Source: Silvibacterium sp.
Lineage (GTDB): Bacteria > Acidobacteriota > Terriglobia > Terriglobales > Acidobacteriaceae
Direction of reading: 5' to 3'
DNA length: 36,832 bases
NCBI GenBank assembly: GCA_019234945.1
Contig: JAFAKX010000174.1
Span: 1-36,832 of the forward strand
Shown here: positions 25,430-33,794 of the stretch, piece by piece
Layout: every line of letters begins with the position of its first letter
Numbering within the stretch: the first letter of the stretch is position 1
Made by a program: the position numbers and the translations under genes
The notes under the pieces: generated by a model
What the model saw: the letters and a program-made list of their open reading frames with translations, nothing else
Databases searched by the model: none
What the model was told of the DNA's origin: nothing

Positions 25430-26417
25430 CCCGTGCCGCCGCGCCCCCAGATCGCTTTAAGACAATACCTGACCGAAGCGGCGACACCCACCGTGACATC
25501 ACAAACGGGAAGAAGGTTTGTGGATCTGACTTCAAACACACCTGTGCATTCGGATCACCCGGACCGGGCCGCGTGAAGCCCTTATCGTCTACGCTCAGGT
25601 GCAGCGGCGTCGTTGGACAAAGCTCCGGATTCGCCGCATATCCCACCGCCATCGGATCGAATAACGTCGGCGTTGGCTTGCCCCATTCGCGGTAAAGCTC
25701 CGCGATCTGTTTCGTCAACGGCGAGGCGTAGTCGAAAAGCTTCTTGAGGTCAGGGGCATCGAGCTTCAGGATGGTCGCATCGAGCGGCATCACGTTCAGC
25801 GGAACGCCCGACTCAAAGACCATCTGCGCCGCCGGGATATCGCACAAAATATTCCACTCCGGCTCGGGCGCGCCGCCGCTGTACCCCTTGTAGACCGACC
25901 CGCCCATCATCACGATTCGCTTGAGCTTGCGAAACGTCGCCGCGTCTTTGTCAATCGCCGCTCCCAGGTTGGTCTGCGGCCCGATCGCAATCAGCGTAAT
26001 CTCGCCCGGATGCTTGCGAATCTGGTCGAGGATGAAATCCGGCGCCGAACCTGGCTGCACCCGCTTCGCATCGCCGCCTTCCGCATACTCGGACTGCGTG
26101 AACTTCGTACGCGGAGCCGTCTCCACGCCGGCAGTTACGGGGATATCGCTGCGCCCGACGGCATCCAGCATCCGTACCGCGAGCCGCGCCCGCAGCTTCG
26201 TATCTCCGAAGGCCGTCGTGATGCCCAGAATCCTGAACTCGGGACTCTGAACGGCCAGCCCGACCGCGAACGCATCGTCGATATCGTCCCCGATATCCGT
26301 ATCGATGATGACCAGCTGCTTTGGTTCGGAGGGCTGTGCATGCGTCGCCTGCGCGCCAACCTTACCGATCAGACATGTCGCAACAACCCAGATCAACGCG
26401 AGAATACGGAGTTTCAT
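25413..26417 (-). CDS. Exported nucleoside hydrolase (IUNH family)
   Basis: 334 residues with a signal peptide (MKLRILALIWVVATCLIGKV then GAQA). The calcium-binding, catalytic Asp cluster is IIDTDIGDDIDDAFA (about 37-51), followed by ITTAFGDT, LIAIGPQTNLGAA and MMGGSVYKG, in the order of inosine-uridine hydrolases. It cleaves the N-glycosidic bond of ribonucleosides; export to the periplasm implies scavenging of external nucleosides. The usual C-terminal active-site His region is less clear, so the base preference is unknown. It follows the YjbR gene by 15 bp on the same strand. Confidence 0.9.
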   Translation of the reverse strand: MKLRILALIWVVATCLIGKVGAQATHAQPSEPKQLVIIDTDIGDDIDDAFAVGLAVQSPEFRILGITTAFGDTKLRARLAVRMLDAVGRSDIPVTAGVETAPRTKFTQSEYAEGGDAKRVQPGSAPDFILDQIRKHPGEITLIAIGPQTNLGAAIDKDAATFRKLKRIVMMGGSVYKGYSGGAPEPEWNILCDIPAAQMVFESGVPLNVMPLDATILKLDAPDLKKLFDYASPLTKQIAELYREWGKPTPTLFDPMAVGYAANPELCPTTPLHLSVDDKGFTRPGPGDPNAQVCLKSDPQTFFPFVMSRWVSPLRSGIVLKRSGGAAARVAAGR

Positions 26418-26432
26418 GAGAATTCAATCAGC

Positions 26433-26792
26433 CTATCTCTTCGCGCCGGATCGTGTCTTCTTCGCCGGGGTCTTTTCATTCGCCTTGCGGCGCAGTTCCC
26501 ACGCCGTGTGTAGCGCGCCGCGCAGAAGGTCCTCGTTGGCCTTCGCCAGAACGACGTGAGTCGCGCCATTCCTTCCCCATCCGCCCTTGACCGGCACAAA
26601 CACCTCGGGCATCTCTTCCACAAACGCCGACTTCTGCTCCGGAGTCAGCATCAGGTTGCCGTAACCCTGGTCCTGCGCGGCGAGAGTCGCAAAGATCCGG
26701 CCTCCGACGCGGAAATCCGGCGAGCCCATGTGCGAACCTTCCTCCGCGCCATCGAGGCTCAGTGCGATCCGGCGAAAATCCGCAATATCCAT
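26433..26792 (-). CDS. MmcQ/YjbR-family protein
   Basis: 119 residues beginning MDIADFRRIALSLDGAEEGS, with HMGSPDFRVGGRIFATL and MLTPEQKSAFVEEMPEVFVP, the layout of the YjbR/DUF419 CyaY-like fold. The C-terminus has a Lys/Arg tail (KANEKTPAKKTRSGAKR). The ATG at 26792 is chosen because it starts at the family N-terminus and lies 19 bp past the lspA stop; a longer in-frame version would overlap lspA. Members are predicted DNA-binding-like or small-molecule-binding proteins with no firm function. Confidence 0.85.
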   Translation of the reverse strand: MDIADFRRIALSLDGAEEGSHMGSPDFRVGGRIFATLAAQDQGYGNLMLTPEQKSAFVEEMPEVFVPVKGGWGRNGATHVVLAKANEDLLRGALHTAWELRRKANEKTPAKKTRSGAKR

Positions 26793-26811
26793 TGCGCGTT
26801 TTTGGGGCTCG

Positions 26812-27354
26812 TCAGGCCCGGGTCGTGTGTTCCGGTGCGCCAGACCTGGCGCTTTCCTCTTTCGCCGCCGAGGGCGAAAGCAGCGAATCAAGCAGTAGCA
26901 GAATGCCGCCGATTACGATCGCCGAATCCGCGACGTTGAAGTCTGGCCAGTGGTAGTGCACGATGTGGACCTCGAGGAAATCCACGACCGTGCCGTAGCG
27001 AATCCTGTCCCACACATTCCCGAGAGCCCCGCCCAGCACCAGCGCCATAGAAAGCGCCGTCAGCGAGAACCTGCGGCCGATGCGCACCAGTACGATCAGT
27101 ACCACAATGGCCGCAAGCAGCGAGAACCCGATCAGCATCCATCGCATCAGCTCGGGATGCGGCGAATCGGTGAAGAGGCTGAACGCCGCGCCCGGATTCT
27201 CCACATGCGTAATGCGAAATACCCGAGGGATCACCGTAATGGCATCGCCCTCCTGCACATGTCGAGCGACCCAGTGTTTCGTAACGCGATCGAGCAAGAC
27301 AATCAGGGCCGAAACACCGAGCAACCACACCCGCCAATCCCGAACCCGGCTCAT
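26812..27354 (-). CDS. lspA: Lipoprotein signal peptidase (LspA)
   Basis: Inner-membrane aspartyl protease that removes signal peptides from prolipoproteins. 180 residues, four membrane helices. The family motifs are present: LLDRVTKHW, ENPGAAFSLF, then GNVWDRIRYGTVVDFLEVHI and WPDFNVADSAIVIG, which supply the two catalytic Asp residues (in VVDF and VADS). The ATG at 27354 overlaps the ileS stop by 4 bp (ATGA), so the pair is coupled, an arrangement common in bacteria. A further upstream in-frame start exists but would reach into ileS. Confidence 0.95.
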   Translation of the reverse strand: MSRVRDWRVWLLGVSALIVLLDRVTKHWVARHVQEGDAITVIPRVFRITHVENPGAAFSLFTDSPHPELMRWMLIGFSLLAAIVVLIVLVRIGRRFSLTALSMALVLGGALGNVWDRIRYGTVVDFLEVHIVHYHWPDFNVADSAIVIGGILLLLDSLLSPSAAKEESARSGAPEHTTRA

Positions 27355-30272
27355 GCCGACTCCTCGAGCGACCCATAGCCCATCAGGTCCAACTGCTCGC
27401 GGCACCGCCCGCATACCACCGGCCACGGACCGTACTGATTGGTGTCCAGCCGATAGTTCCAGCAACGCTCGCACTTCACGCCGTCGGCGGGCAGTGTCGT
27501 CACTGCGAGTCCTTCGCCGGATACTAGCTCGACCTCCGATACATTGAGCAGTTCCTTCAGTGCCAATGCGTATCGTGCCAGCAAAATACTGGTATCCGCA
27601 CCCGTCTCGATCATGACCTTCGCCTCAAGCGCCTTGCCGATGCGCTTGTCCTTGCGGGCCTCTTCGAGACTCTTCAGTACCTCATCGCGCACCCGCAGAA
27701 GCTCGGCCCAGTCCGCCATCACCGCTTCATCCTGTTCCGCCGCAATCTCCTCCGGCTTCGGAAACAACGCCAGGTGCACGCTCGCCGCCCGTCCTTCAAC
27801 CTTCGGCAGATAACCCCAAACCTCATCCGCCGTAAAGCTCAGAATCGGAGCCACCAGCCGAACCAGCGCTTCGGTGATCTTCCACATCACTGTCTGGGCC
27901 GACCGCCGCTCCGCACTCACTGGAGCGAACGTGTACATCCTGTCCTTCAGCAAATCGAGATACAGCGCCGACAGATCGACGATCGTGAATTCGTTGATCG
28001 CCTGAAACACGCGGTGAAATTCGAACTGCTCATACCAGGCAAGGACCTTCTCCGTCAGTTCGCGCGTCCGCGCCAGCATGTAACGGTCGAGCGGCAACAG
28101 CTCTTCGTCATTCACAGCGTCCTGCGCCGGATCGAATCCGTGCAGATTTCCCAGCAGATATTTGAAGGTATTGCGCAGCTTGCGATAGCTCTCAGCCGCA
28201 CGCTGCATCAGGTTCTCGCTGGCTGCCACGTCTTCGCGGAAATCCACGCTCGCCGTCCACACCCGCACGATCTCCGCCCCGAGTCGGTCGGCAATATCCA
28301 CCGGATCGACCCCGTTTCCCAGAGATTTCGAAAATGCCCGACCCTGCTCGTCCAGCGTCCAACCCACCGTCGCAACATTTTTGTAGGGAGCGGTCTCTTT
28401 AACCGCGACCGAACACAGTAAAGACGAGTGGAACCATCCTCTGTGTTGGTCGGCGCCCTCGATGTACAGGTCCGCCGGAAACGCCAGCTTCGAATTGCCC
28501 ACCAGCACCGCATTCCAGCTGATCCCCGAGTCGAACCACACATCCAGAATGTCCATCTCCTTGCGGAAAGCCGGCAGCCCGACCTCATCTTGTACCGCCC
28601 CGCAACCTTCGCACGTCGTACCTGCAGGCAGAAGCTCCTCGGCGGAATACTTGTGCCACGCGTCGGCACCTTCTTTCTCGAACAGTGCAACGATGCTCCG
28701 GTTTACCGCCGGATCCCTGACCGGCTCGTGACACTTATTGCACAGGAACACCGCAATGGGCACGCCCCAGATCCGCTGCCGCGAGATGCACCAGTCGGGC
28801 CGGGTCGCAATCATGTTCCAGATGCGCTCCTCGCCCCACGCCGGATCCCACTTCACTCGCTTGATCTCACCCAGAGCCCGCTGCCGGAACGTTGTGTCCG
28901 GACCATCCGGGCTCTTCAGCGGAGTCTCCATGCTGATGAACCACTGCTCTGTCGCCCGAAAGATCACCGGATTGTGGCAGCGCCAGCAGTGCGGATACGA
29001 ATGATAAATATCGCTCCGCCCCATCAGCGCGCCTGTCGCCTTGACCACTTCGATGATCGGCTCGTTTGCCTCGAAGACGGTCATACCCTCCCACTCGGAA
29101 CGCCCGTTCCTGAGTCGGCCTTCGTTATCCACGTTGCACGTCTGATCGAGCCCGTACTGCGCGCCAGTATAAAAGTCGTCCGCTCCATGCGCCGGAGCCG
29201 TATGCACTGCGCCCGTTCCCGCATCCGCCGTCACGTACTCGGCATTCACTCCCAACACGCTGCGCTCCAGGAAGGGATGTTTGAACGTTACCCGCTCCAT
29301 TTTCGCGCCCTTAAACTTTGCGATTTCCTTCGCGCCTTCGAGTTTGCAGGCCTCGCGTACTGCTGCCGCCAGCGCCTCGGCGACGATGTACACCTCTCCG
29401 TCCTGCTCCAGCGCCACATAATCAAACTCGGGATGAAACGCCACCGCCAGCGACGCCGGCAACGTCCAGGGCGTCGTCGTCCAGATGATCGTCCACACCT
29501 GCTTGCCCGCCAGCGCCGGATCGATCGCCGCCGGATCACTTGTCAGCCCATAACGCACATATACGCTCGGACTGGTATGCATCTCGTATTCGACCTCGGC
29601 CTCCGCCAGCGCAGTGCGATCGTGCAGACACCAGTACACCGGCTTCAGGCCCTTGTAGACGAAGCCCTTCTCGAAAAAGTCGTAGAAAGTCTCGAGCGTC
29701 CGTGCCTCGTACGGTTTCGACATCGTCAAATAAGGCTTGTCCCAGTATGCGAACACCCCCAGCCGCACCAGCTGGCTCCGCTGCAGGTCGATGAATTTCT
29801 GCGCGTATTCACGACATGCCTTCAGCACTGAAAGCGCCGGCATCTCCAGTTTCTTGCGCCCCAGCTTCTCGTCGACCTTGATCTCGATCGGCAGCCCATG
29901 GCAATCCCAACCCGGCACCAGCGGCGCATCGAATCCCGCCATGGTCTTCGACTTGAGGATAAAGTCCTTGATGCACTTCTGCAGCGCATGTCCAAGATGG
30001 ATTGGCCCGTTCGCATAGGGAGGCCCATAGTGCAGGATGTATTTCGGTGACCCTTTTCGCGCTGCCCGAATCTGTTCATACAGGCCCGAGTCCTTCCACT
30101 GCTTCAGTCTGGCCGGCTCGTTCTGGGGCAGATTCGCCTTCATCGGAAACTTCGTCTCCGGAAGCGTCAGGGTGGACTTTAGTTCCAGCTTCTTTTCCGG
30201 GCGATCCGAGGCGCTCAAAGCGTCCATGCCGGAACCGGACGCTGGGGACGTCGTTGCTTTCGTAGTCATCAT
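27351..30272 (-). CDS. ileS: Isoleucyl-tRNA synthetase
   Basis: Class I aminoacyl-tRNA synthetase, 973 residues. The HIGH-type motif is HLGH at 92-95 (in PYANGPIHLGHALQKC), the KMSKS-type motif is AFSKS with Lys649, and the editing-domain WTTTPWTLPASLAVAFHP is intact. The C-terminus has the zinc-binding CERCWNYRLD and VVCGRCREQL. A 45-residue Ser/Thr/Lys-rich extension precedes the FPMKANLPQNEP start of the family core; two adjacent ATG codons open the frame. It is first in ileS-lspA-yjbR-nucleoside hydrolase and diverges from the TonB gene. Confidence 0.97.
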   Translation of the reverse strand: MMTTKATTSPASGSGMDALSASDRPEKKLELKSTLTLPETKFPMKANLPQNEPARLKQWKDSGLYEQIRAARKGSPKYILHYGPPYANGPIHLGHALQKCIKDFILKSKTMAGFDAPLVPGWDCHGLPIEIKVDEKLGRKKLEMPALSVLKACREYAQKFIDLQRSQLVRLGVFAYWDKPYLTMSKPYEARTLETFYDFFEKGFVYKGLKPVYWCLHDRTALAEAEVEYEMHTSPSVYVRYGLTSDPAAIDPALAGKQVWTIIWTTTPWTLPASLAVAFHPEFDYVALEQDGEVYIVAEALAAAVREACKLEGAKEIAKFKGAKMERVTFKHPFLERSVLGVNAEYVTADAGTGAVHTAPAHGADDFYTGAQYGLDQTCNVDNEGRLRNGRSEWEGMTVFEANEPIIEVVKATGALMGRSDIYHSYPHCWRCHNPVIFRATEQWFISMETPLKSPDGPDTTFRQRALGEIKRVKWDPAWGEERIWNMIATRPDWCISRQRIWGVPIAVFLCNKCHEPVRDPAVNRSIVALFEKEGADAWHKYSAEELLPAGTTCEGCGAVQDEVGLPAFRKEMDILDVWFDSGISWNAVLVGNSKLAFPADLYIEGADQHRGWFHSSLLCSVAVKETAPYKNVATVGWTLDEQGRAFSKSLGNGVDPVDIADRLGAEIVRVWTASVDFREDVAASENLMQRAAESYRKLRNTFKYLLGNLHGFDPAQDAVNDEELLPLDRYMLARTRELTEKVLAWYEQFEFHRVFQAINEFTIVDLSALYLDLLKDRMYTFAPVSAERRSAQTVMWKITEALVRLVAPILSFTADEVWGYLPKVEGRAASVHLALFPKPEEIAAEQDEAVMADWAELLRVRDEVLKSLEEARKDKRIGKALEAKVMIETGADTSILLARYALALKELLNVSEVELVSGEGLAVTTLPADGVKCERCWNYRLDTNQYGPWPVVCGRCREQLDLMGYGSLEESA

Positions 30273-30289
30273 GAGTGGGGTAAAGTCTA

Positions 30290-30355
30290 ATTGTATCGTC
30301 TGGATCGAATTCTTCTTCGATTCAGTGACCTAAGGGCCCCGATCACGTCTATACT
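30290..30355. promoter_or_regulatory. Divergent promoter region between ileS and the TonB gene
   Basis: On the minus strand TACAAT (30295-30290) lies 17 bp before the ileS ATG; on the plus strand TATACT (30350-30355) lies about 143 bp before the TonB start. Neither has a strong -35. The rest of the 226-bp gap shows no convincing ORF or hairpin. Confidence 0.3.
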
Positions 30356-30498
30356 TGGTGGCGCTGGGACAGCCCGCGTCGCCGCCCGCGCGTCCAACCA
30401 AAAATAGCAACCCCCCGGTTGAGACAAGGCAAGACAAGCAGGCCAACAGTCATCCATAATGGAGAGATAGCCGCAGGGCCGCCCTCCGGCAGAGCAAT

Positions 30499-31734
30499 AT
30501 GGGCAATCAGCTTTTGACACCTCCTGAACTGGAACCAGATCCAGAAACAACACGGCCAGCAGAAAAAGAGCCCGAATTTCTGCTTGAGACCGGCGGTTCC
30601 ATGTGGTCCTCGCTCATCTCCAATTTGCGAGACGCCTTTTCGTCTTCGAAGCAACCCCCGCTTCAGTTAACTTCTAAGCCAGTCGCAGTCGAAGATCTTG
30701 AGGTAGAGGAGTCGGTCTGGAAGTCGCTCGCCACCAGCATCCACGACGTCTTTTACCCTAAGAAACTCCCGCCCCTCGATCTCACTTCGAAGCCCATCGA
30801 AGTTGAAGATCCGACCCGGACCGAGCCTGTCTGGAAGACCCTCGGAACCGGCATTCAGGACCTGTTCTTTCCGAAGAAGCTGCCGCCCCTCGAGCTCACC
30901 TCCAAGCCGGTCGCTGTGGCCGACCCCATGGCGGTCAAGCGGGATGTCAAGTCAAGCGCCCTGGCCATCGTGGCGCACGTCGTCATCATCGGGCTCATCC
31001 TGTTTTTCTTCTACGCGCAGTGGCGTACCCGAGCCATTCAGAGGAAGCAAAGGCTTGACGAGGCGAACATCAAGCCCTTCATTCCCCTCACCATGAAGCT
31101 CAACCAGTCCATGGGTGGTGGTGGCGGCGGCGGAGCCCACGAGCTGGTCGAAGCCTCCAAGGGCCATCTGCCTAAGATGGCCAAGGACCAGATCACTCCC
31201 CCGCAGATCATTCGCAACGACAATCCAAAGCTGGCGGTCGAACCGACGATCGTCATGCCGCAGCAGGTCAAGCTGCCTGACGCTCCCAACATGCCCAACG
31301 TCGGCGTGCCCCAGTCACCCCAGGTGGCCCTCGCTTCACAGGGCTCGGGTTCCGGCTCCGGCTTCGGCACCGGACGCGGCGGCGGCATCGGCTCCGGCAA
31401 CGGCAACGGCGTCGGTCCCGGCGAAGGCGGCGGGTACGGCGGCGGTGTGATGCGTCCGGGCGGCGGCGTCTCGGCTCCGCAGCTTATCTACTCCGTTGAT
31501 CCTGAGTTTTCTGACGAGGCGCGCCGCGCTAAGTACCAGGGTATCTGCATCGTCTCGGTCATCGTCGACGCACAGGGGATGCCGCGCAATGTTCGCGTTG
31601 TGCGCCCGTTGGGCATGGGCCTGGACGAAAAGGCCATCGAGGCGGTCAGGCAGTACAAGTTCAAGCCGGCGTACTACCAGGGCCACCCCGTCCCGGTCGA
31701 AGTCAACGTCGAGGTTAACTTTCGGATCTACTAG
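30499..31734 (+). CDS. TonB-family energy transducer with three N-terminal repeats
   Basis: 411 residues. Residues 1-34 are acidic; 35-148 are three tandem 38-residue repeats; one membrane helix follows (about 151-174, ALAIVAHVVIIGLILFFFYA). Then comes a periplasmic linker with a seven-Gly run and a long Gly/Ser segment (about 283-320), and a TonB C-terminal domain (YSVDPEFSDEARRAKYQGIC, then VSVIVDAQGMPRNVRVVRPL, GLDEKAIEAVRQYKFKPAYY). It should pass proton-motive energy to outer-membrane receptors, but no exbB/exbD or TonB-dependent receptor gene is in the window. The repeats are on the cytoplasmic side if topology is standard. A second possible start is the ATG at 30601, exactly at repeat 1. 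No strong ribosome binding site precedes 30499. Confidence 0.88.
   Translation: MGNQLLTPPELEPDPETTRPAEKEPEFLLETGGSMWSSLISNLRDAFSSSKQPPLQLTSKPVAVEDLEVEESVWKSLATSIHDVFYPKKLPPLDLTSKPIEVEDPTRTEPVWKTLGTGIQDLFFPKKLPPLELTSKPVAVADPMAVKRDVKSSALAIVAHVVIIGLILFFFYAQWRTRAIQRKQRLDEANIKPFIPLTMKLNQSMGGGGGGGAHELVEASKGHLPKMAKDQITPPQIIRNDNPKLAVEPTIVMPQQVKLPDAPNMPNVGVPQSPQVALASQGSGSGSGFGTGRGGGIGSGNGNGVGPGEGGGYGGGVMRPGGGVSAPQLIYSVDPEFSDEARRAKYQGICIVSVIVDAQGMPRNVRVVRPLGMGLDEKAIEAVRQYKFKPAYYQGHPVPVEVNVEVNFRIY
30601..30942 (+). repeat. Three tandem 114-bp (38-codon) repeats in the TonB gene
   Basis: The units start at 30601, 30715 and 30829. Each follows W(S/K)xLxxxIxDxF, then (P)KKLPPLxLTSKPV and an acidic tail; units 2 and 3 are nearly identical (FYPKKLPPLDLTSKPIEVED against FFPKKLPPLELTSKPVAVAD) and unit 1 is more diverged (SSSKQPPLQLTSKPVAVED). 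They encode the region before the membrane helix. Confidence 0.9.
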
Positions 31735-31848
31735 CCCGTTCGCCACATTTGGCCAAGTGGCAAAGCGGAATTGACATCGCCCTTTCTACAGGCGCATCTT
31801 ATCAACTCAAATGGCCAGGGCCGGAAGTCAGGGGGGCGATTCGCATCG

Positions 31849-32652
31849 ATGAGTCTCGCAGGGAATTTGCGCCAATATTCCCCCAGGATTTTCACTTTTT
31901 TTGCCCGGCTGGTTGCGATCGTACTACCCCAGCGATTGTGGTATCCGGCTATCTTTCGCCTCAGCCGGTTACAAGCGTTGATTCTGCGCGTCGCAATTGT
32001 GATTTCTCCCTATCGAACCGACCGCAGGCGGCCCATTCTAGTCAGTTGGCTGATGAACTCTTGGCTTCAGGCCTTGAGCACTCTCGAGCGGCCTTTCCCC
32101 ATTCCAATCCGGGTCAGGGGCCACGACGCCATTATTCGCGCGTCCGCCAATCCGAATGGAATGGCGATTTGTTCTGTTCATCTGCCACTCAAGCATATGG
32201 GGCTGCGGCCGTTGGCAGATCTGAATCGTTCCCCTGATGCCGTCATAACCGCGCAGCGTGAATTGGTGAATGGAAAATTTCCAGTATGGGGCTTGGGCCA
32301 GGGCTTGCCCCCGCTTAATTCCGATCGACACGTTTTGCTCAAAGTGCGGACCATCCTTCGCCGAGGCGGATCCATCGCAGCGCTAATCGACAATGGGCGT
32401 GGTGAGCTCTTTCCCCATAAGCTCTTTCATCTAATCAGGTCAGTCAAAGCGCAGGTCGTGTTCGTTCTTGCCCAATTACAGCCAAATGGAGAAATCCTGG
32501 TTGAGTACTTCACGCCTCCCGATCCGTTCTGCAAAACGGATGATTCCATCTCCTCCAATTTGCTTGTGCTGAAAGCCCGGATAGATCGGGTTCTCCAGGC
32601 CTCTCCAGATAATCAGCTTATTTTCGACCCTGCCGAGCAGACCAATAGTTGA
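31849..32652 (+). CDS. Divergent LpxL/HtrB-like acyltransferase-fold protein
   Basis: About 267 residues from ATG 31849; a TTG at 31771 would add 26. N-terminal hydrophobic helix (FTFFARLVAIVLPQRLWYPA). Segments NGMAICSVHLPLKHMG and LRRGGSIAALIDNGRGELFP, followed by VVFVLAQLQPNGEILVEYFT, mimic the order of the LPLAT fold (active-site His block, PDG-like block, final strand pair). However the catalytic HxxxxD/E appears as HLPLKH, with His in place of the acidic residue. It may be an altered enzyme or a related non-enzyme. It starts about 115 bp after the TonB gene. The family call is inference from pattern only. Confidence 0.5.
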   Translation: MSLAGNLRQYSPRIFTFFARLVAIVLPQRLWYPAIFRLSRLQALILRVAIVISPYRTDRRRPILVSWLMNSWLQALSTLERPFPIPIRVRGHDAIIRASANPNGMAICSVHLPLKHMGLRPLADLNRSPDAVITAQRELVNGKFPVWGLGQGLPPLNSDRHVLLKVRTILRRGGSIAALIDNGRGELFPHKLFHLIRSVKAQVVFVLAQLQPNGEILVEYFTPPDPFCKTDDSISSNLLVLKARIDRVLQASPDNQLIFDPAEQTNS

Positions 32653-32984
32653 GGGCGCGCTTTTCATCGACCCGTCGTATCTGTTTCCGTCCGATTTTGA
32701 TGCCAGTTAGGGTTGCTCAGGCGAGCTGTAGCAGTTCCAGTTAACAAAATGTTGTGACAGGCTGATGTGCTGTTTCGCGCGTAATTAATTGCGGAGTATT
32801 GGGATGAGAAAGGGAATGGACGCCTCCATTTGCGCTATGCCCAATAAGGCAAATTCGGCTGTCACGTGGTTCATGTATTATTCACAACCGCTGGGCAACA
32901 CGTCTTTTTCGGTCAGCATCAACATCAAAGCCTGCTTACCGTAGAAATTACGGGTTGTCCAGGACTTCAATTTAGAGGCACCCT
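32653..32984. other. 332-bp gap with one short candidate ORF
   Basis: Lower GC than the flanking genes. It contains only the 46-codon frame listed separately, and an A/T-rich patch (gtaattaatt, 32781-32790). No hairpin with a T-run and no convincing -35/-10 pair was found, although the DUF4397 gene downstream should have its promoter here. Confidence 0.5.
32804..32944 (+). CDS. Candidate 46-residue ORF
   Basis: ATG 32804 to TAG 32944 with GGAG eight bases upstream. It begins MRKGMDASICAMPNKANSAV and ends in SFSVSINIKACLP. It has no clear signal peptide or membrane helix and no family I know. It ends 40 bp before the DUF4397 gene and could be a chance frame. Confidence 0.22.
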   Translation: MRKGMDASICAMPNKANSAVTWFMYYSQPLGNTSFSVSINIKACLP

Positions 32985-33701
32985 ATGAAGCTGCGTTTCG
33001 GACGTACCCTCCTTCTCCTCATTGGCCTAGGCGCTGTGATGGTTACCAGTTCAGCTCAAGGCCAAGTAGCCGTTGACCCAAACGCTTATCTCTACATTGC
33101 CCATGCTGCTGCCGGTCGCCAATTCGTATCTGGCGGGAACCCGGCTCTTCCAGTGGACATCAAGGTAAACGGTGTTTGCGTCTCCAAGGGACAAAGCTTC
33201 GGTGAGATCCGGGGGCCTTACGCCGCACCCGCAGGTTCCTGGGCCTTCGATTTGAGCCTGGCCGATTCTCTGAACCCGTGCGGTAATCCGACAATAGCTA
33301 GCGTCACCAAGACCTTCTCCGCAGGGACAACCTATGTGGGCGTTTTGAACTTTATTGGCTCGAACCAACTTGACAGCGTGTTTTTCACGGCTGATCTTTC
33401 CTCCGTTATGACCGGCAGATCGCGCCTCCTGGTAATAAATGCCACGCACGACACTCTGACTGCTGTTCTTAAGAACGCGACTCTGACTCAGACCGCAACG
33501 CTCACGCCAAACGCATTAGGCAACTTTCTTCCTAGCGCCGGAATGTACTCGGCCTCCGTCGAGTCAGGTGCGACGACGGTAGCCGGACCGATCAACGTAA
33601 CGCTGTTGCCAAGGAATGTCCAAATCTTCGTTTTCGCCGGTTCGACGTCTAACAATTCTGTTCAGTTACTCGGTCCTAAAGTGATCTGGGACGTTTTCTG
33701 A
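32985..33701 (+). CDS. Exported DUF4397-type protein
   Basis: 238 residues with a signal peptide (MKLRFGRTLLLLIGLGAVMV, cut near SSAQGQ). The mature part has two beta-rich halves. The first contains YLYIAHAAAG and PVDIKVNGVCVSKGQSFGEI, the 'HA...PVDI.VNG' pattern of DUF4397; the second starts about residue 142 (GRSRLLVINATHDTLTAVLK). Two Cys could form one disulfide. It is likely a periplasmic or cell-surface protein of Ig-like fold; function unknown. GAGG nine bases before ATG serves as the binding site. Base composition is lower in GC than the housekeeping genes. Confidence 0.75.
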   Translation: MKLRFGRTLLLLIGLGAVMVTSSAQGQVAVDPNAYLYIAHAAAGRQFVSGGNPALPVDIKVNGVCVSKGQSFGEIRGPYAAPAGSWAFDLSLADSLNPCGNPTIASVTKTFSAGTTYVGVLNFIGSNQLDSVFFTADLSSVMTGRSRLLVINATHDTLTAVLKNATLTQTATLTPNALGNFLPSAGMYSASVESGATTVAGPINVTLLPRNVQIFVFAGSTSNNSVQLLGPKVIWDVF

Positions 33702-33740
33702 ACTAAGTGCCTCTCAAAAATGCTCGCGTTAGGAGGAGAA

Positions 33741-33794
33741 ATGCCCACGCCATACCCCTCCTGGCACGTTCAAAACCCTCCAGGACTTGAGTAG
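33741..33794 (+). CDS. Candidate 17-residue peptide with very strong ribosome binding site
   Basis: AGGAGGAGAA sits directly before ATG; the frame reads MPTPYPSWHVQNPPGLE and stops. The peptide is Pro-rich and hydrophilic. The stop lies inside the loop of the CCTCCAGG/CCTGGAGG hairpin. It could be a leader peptide, the start of a gene broken by mutation, or chance. Confidence 0.25.
   Translation: MPTPYPSWHVQNPPGLE

Noticed and set aside
28428-29831. 467-codon open frame on the plus strand
   Set aside because: It is the reverse complement of ileS; its product is Arg/His/Leu-rich without domains, while ileS on the other strand has all class I motifs.
30273-30498. T-box or similar leader element for ileS
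   Set aside because: The ileS leader from the likely -10 is only about a dozen bases, leaving no room; no T-box core sequence is present.
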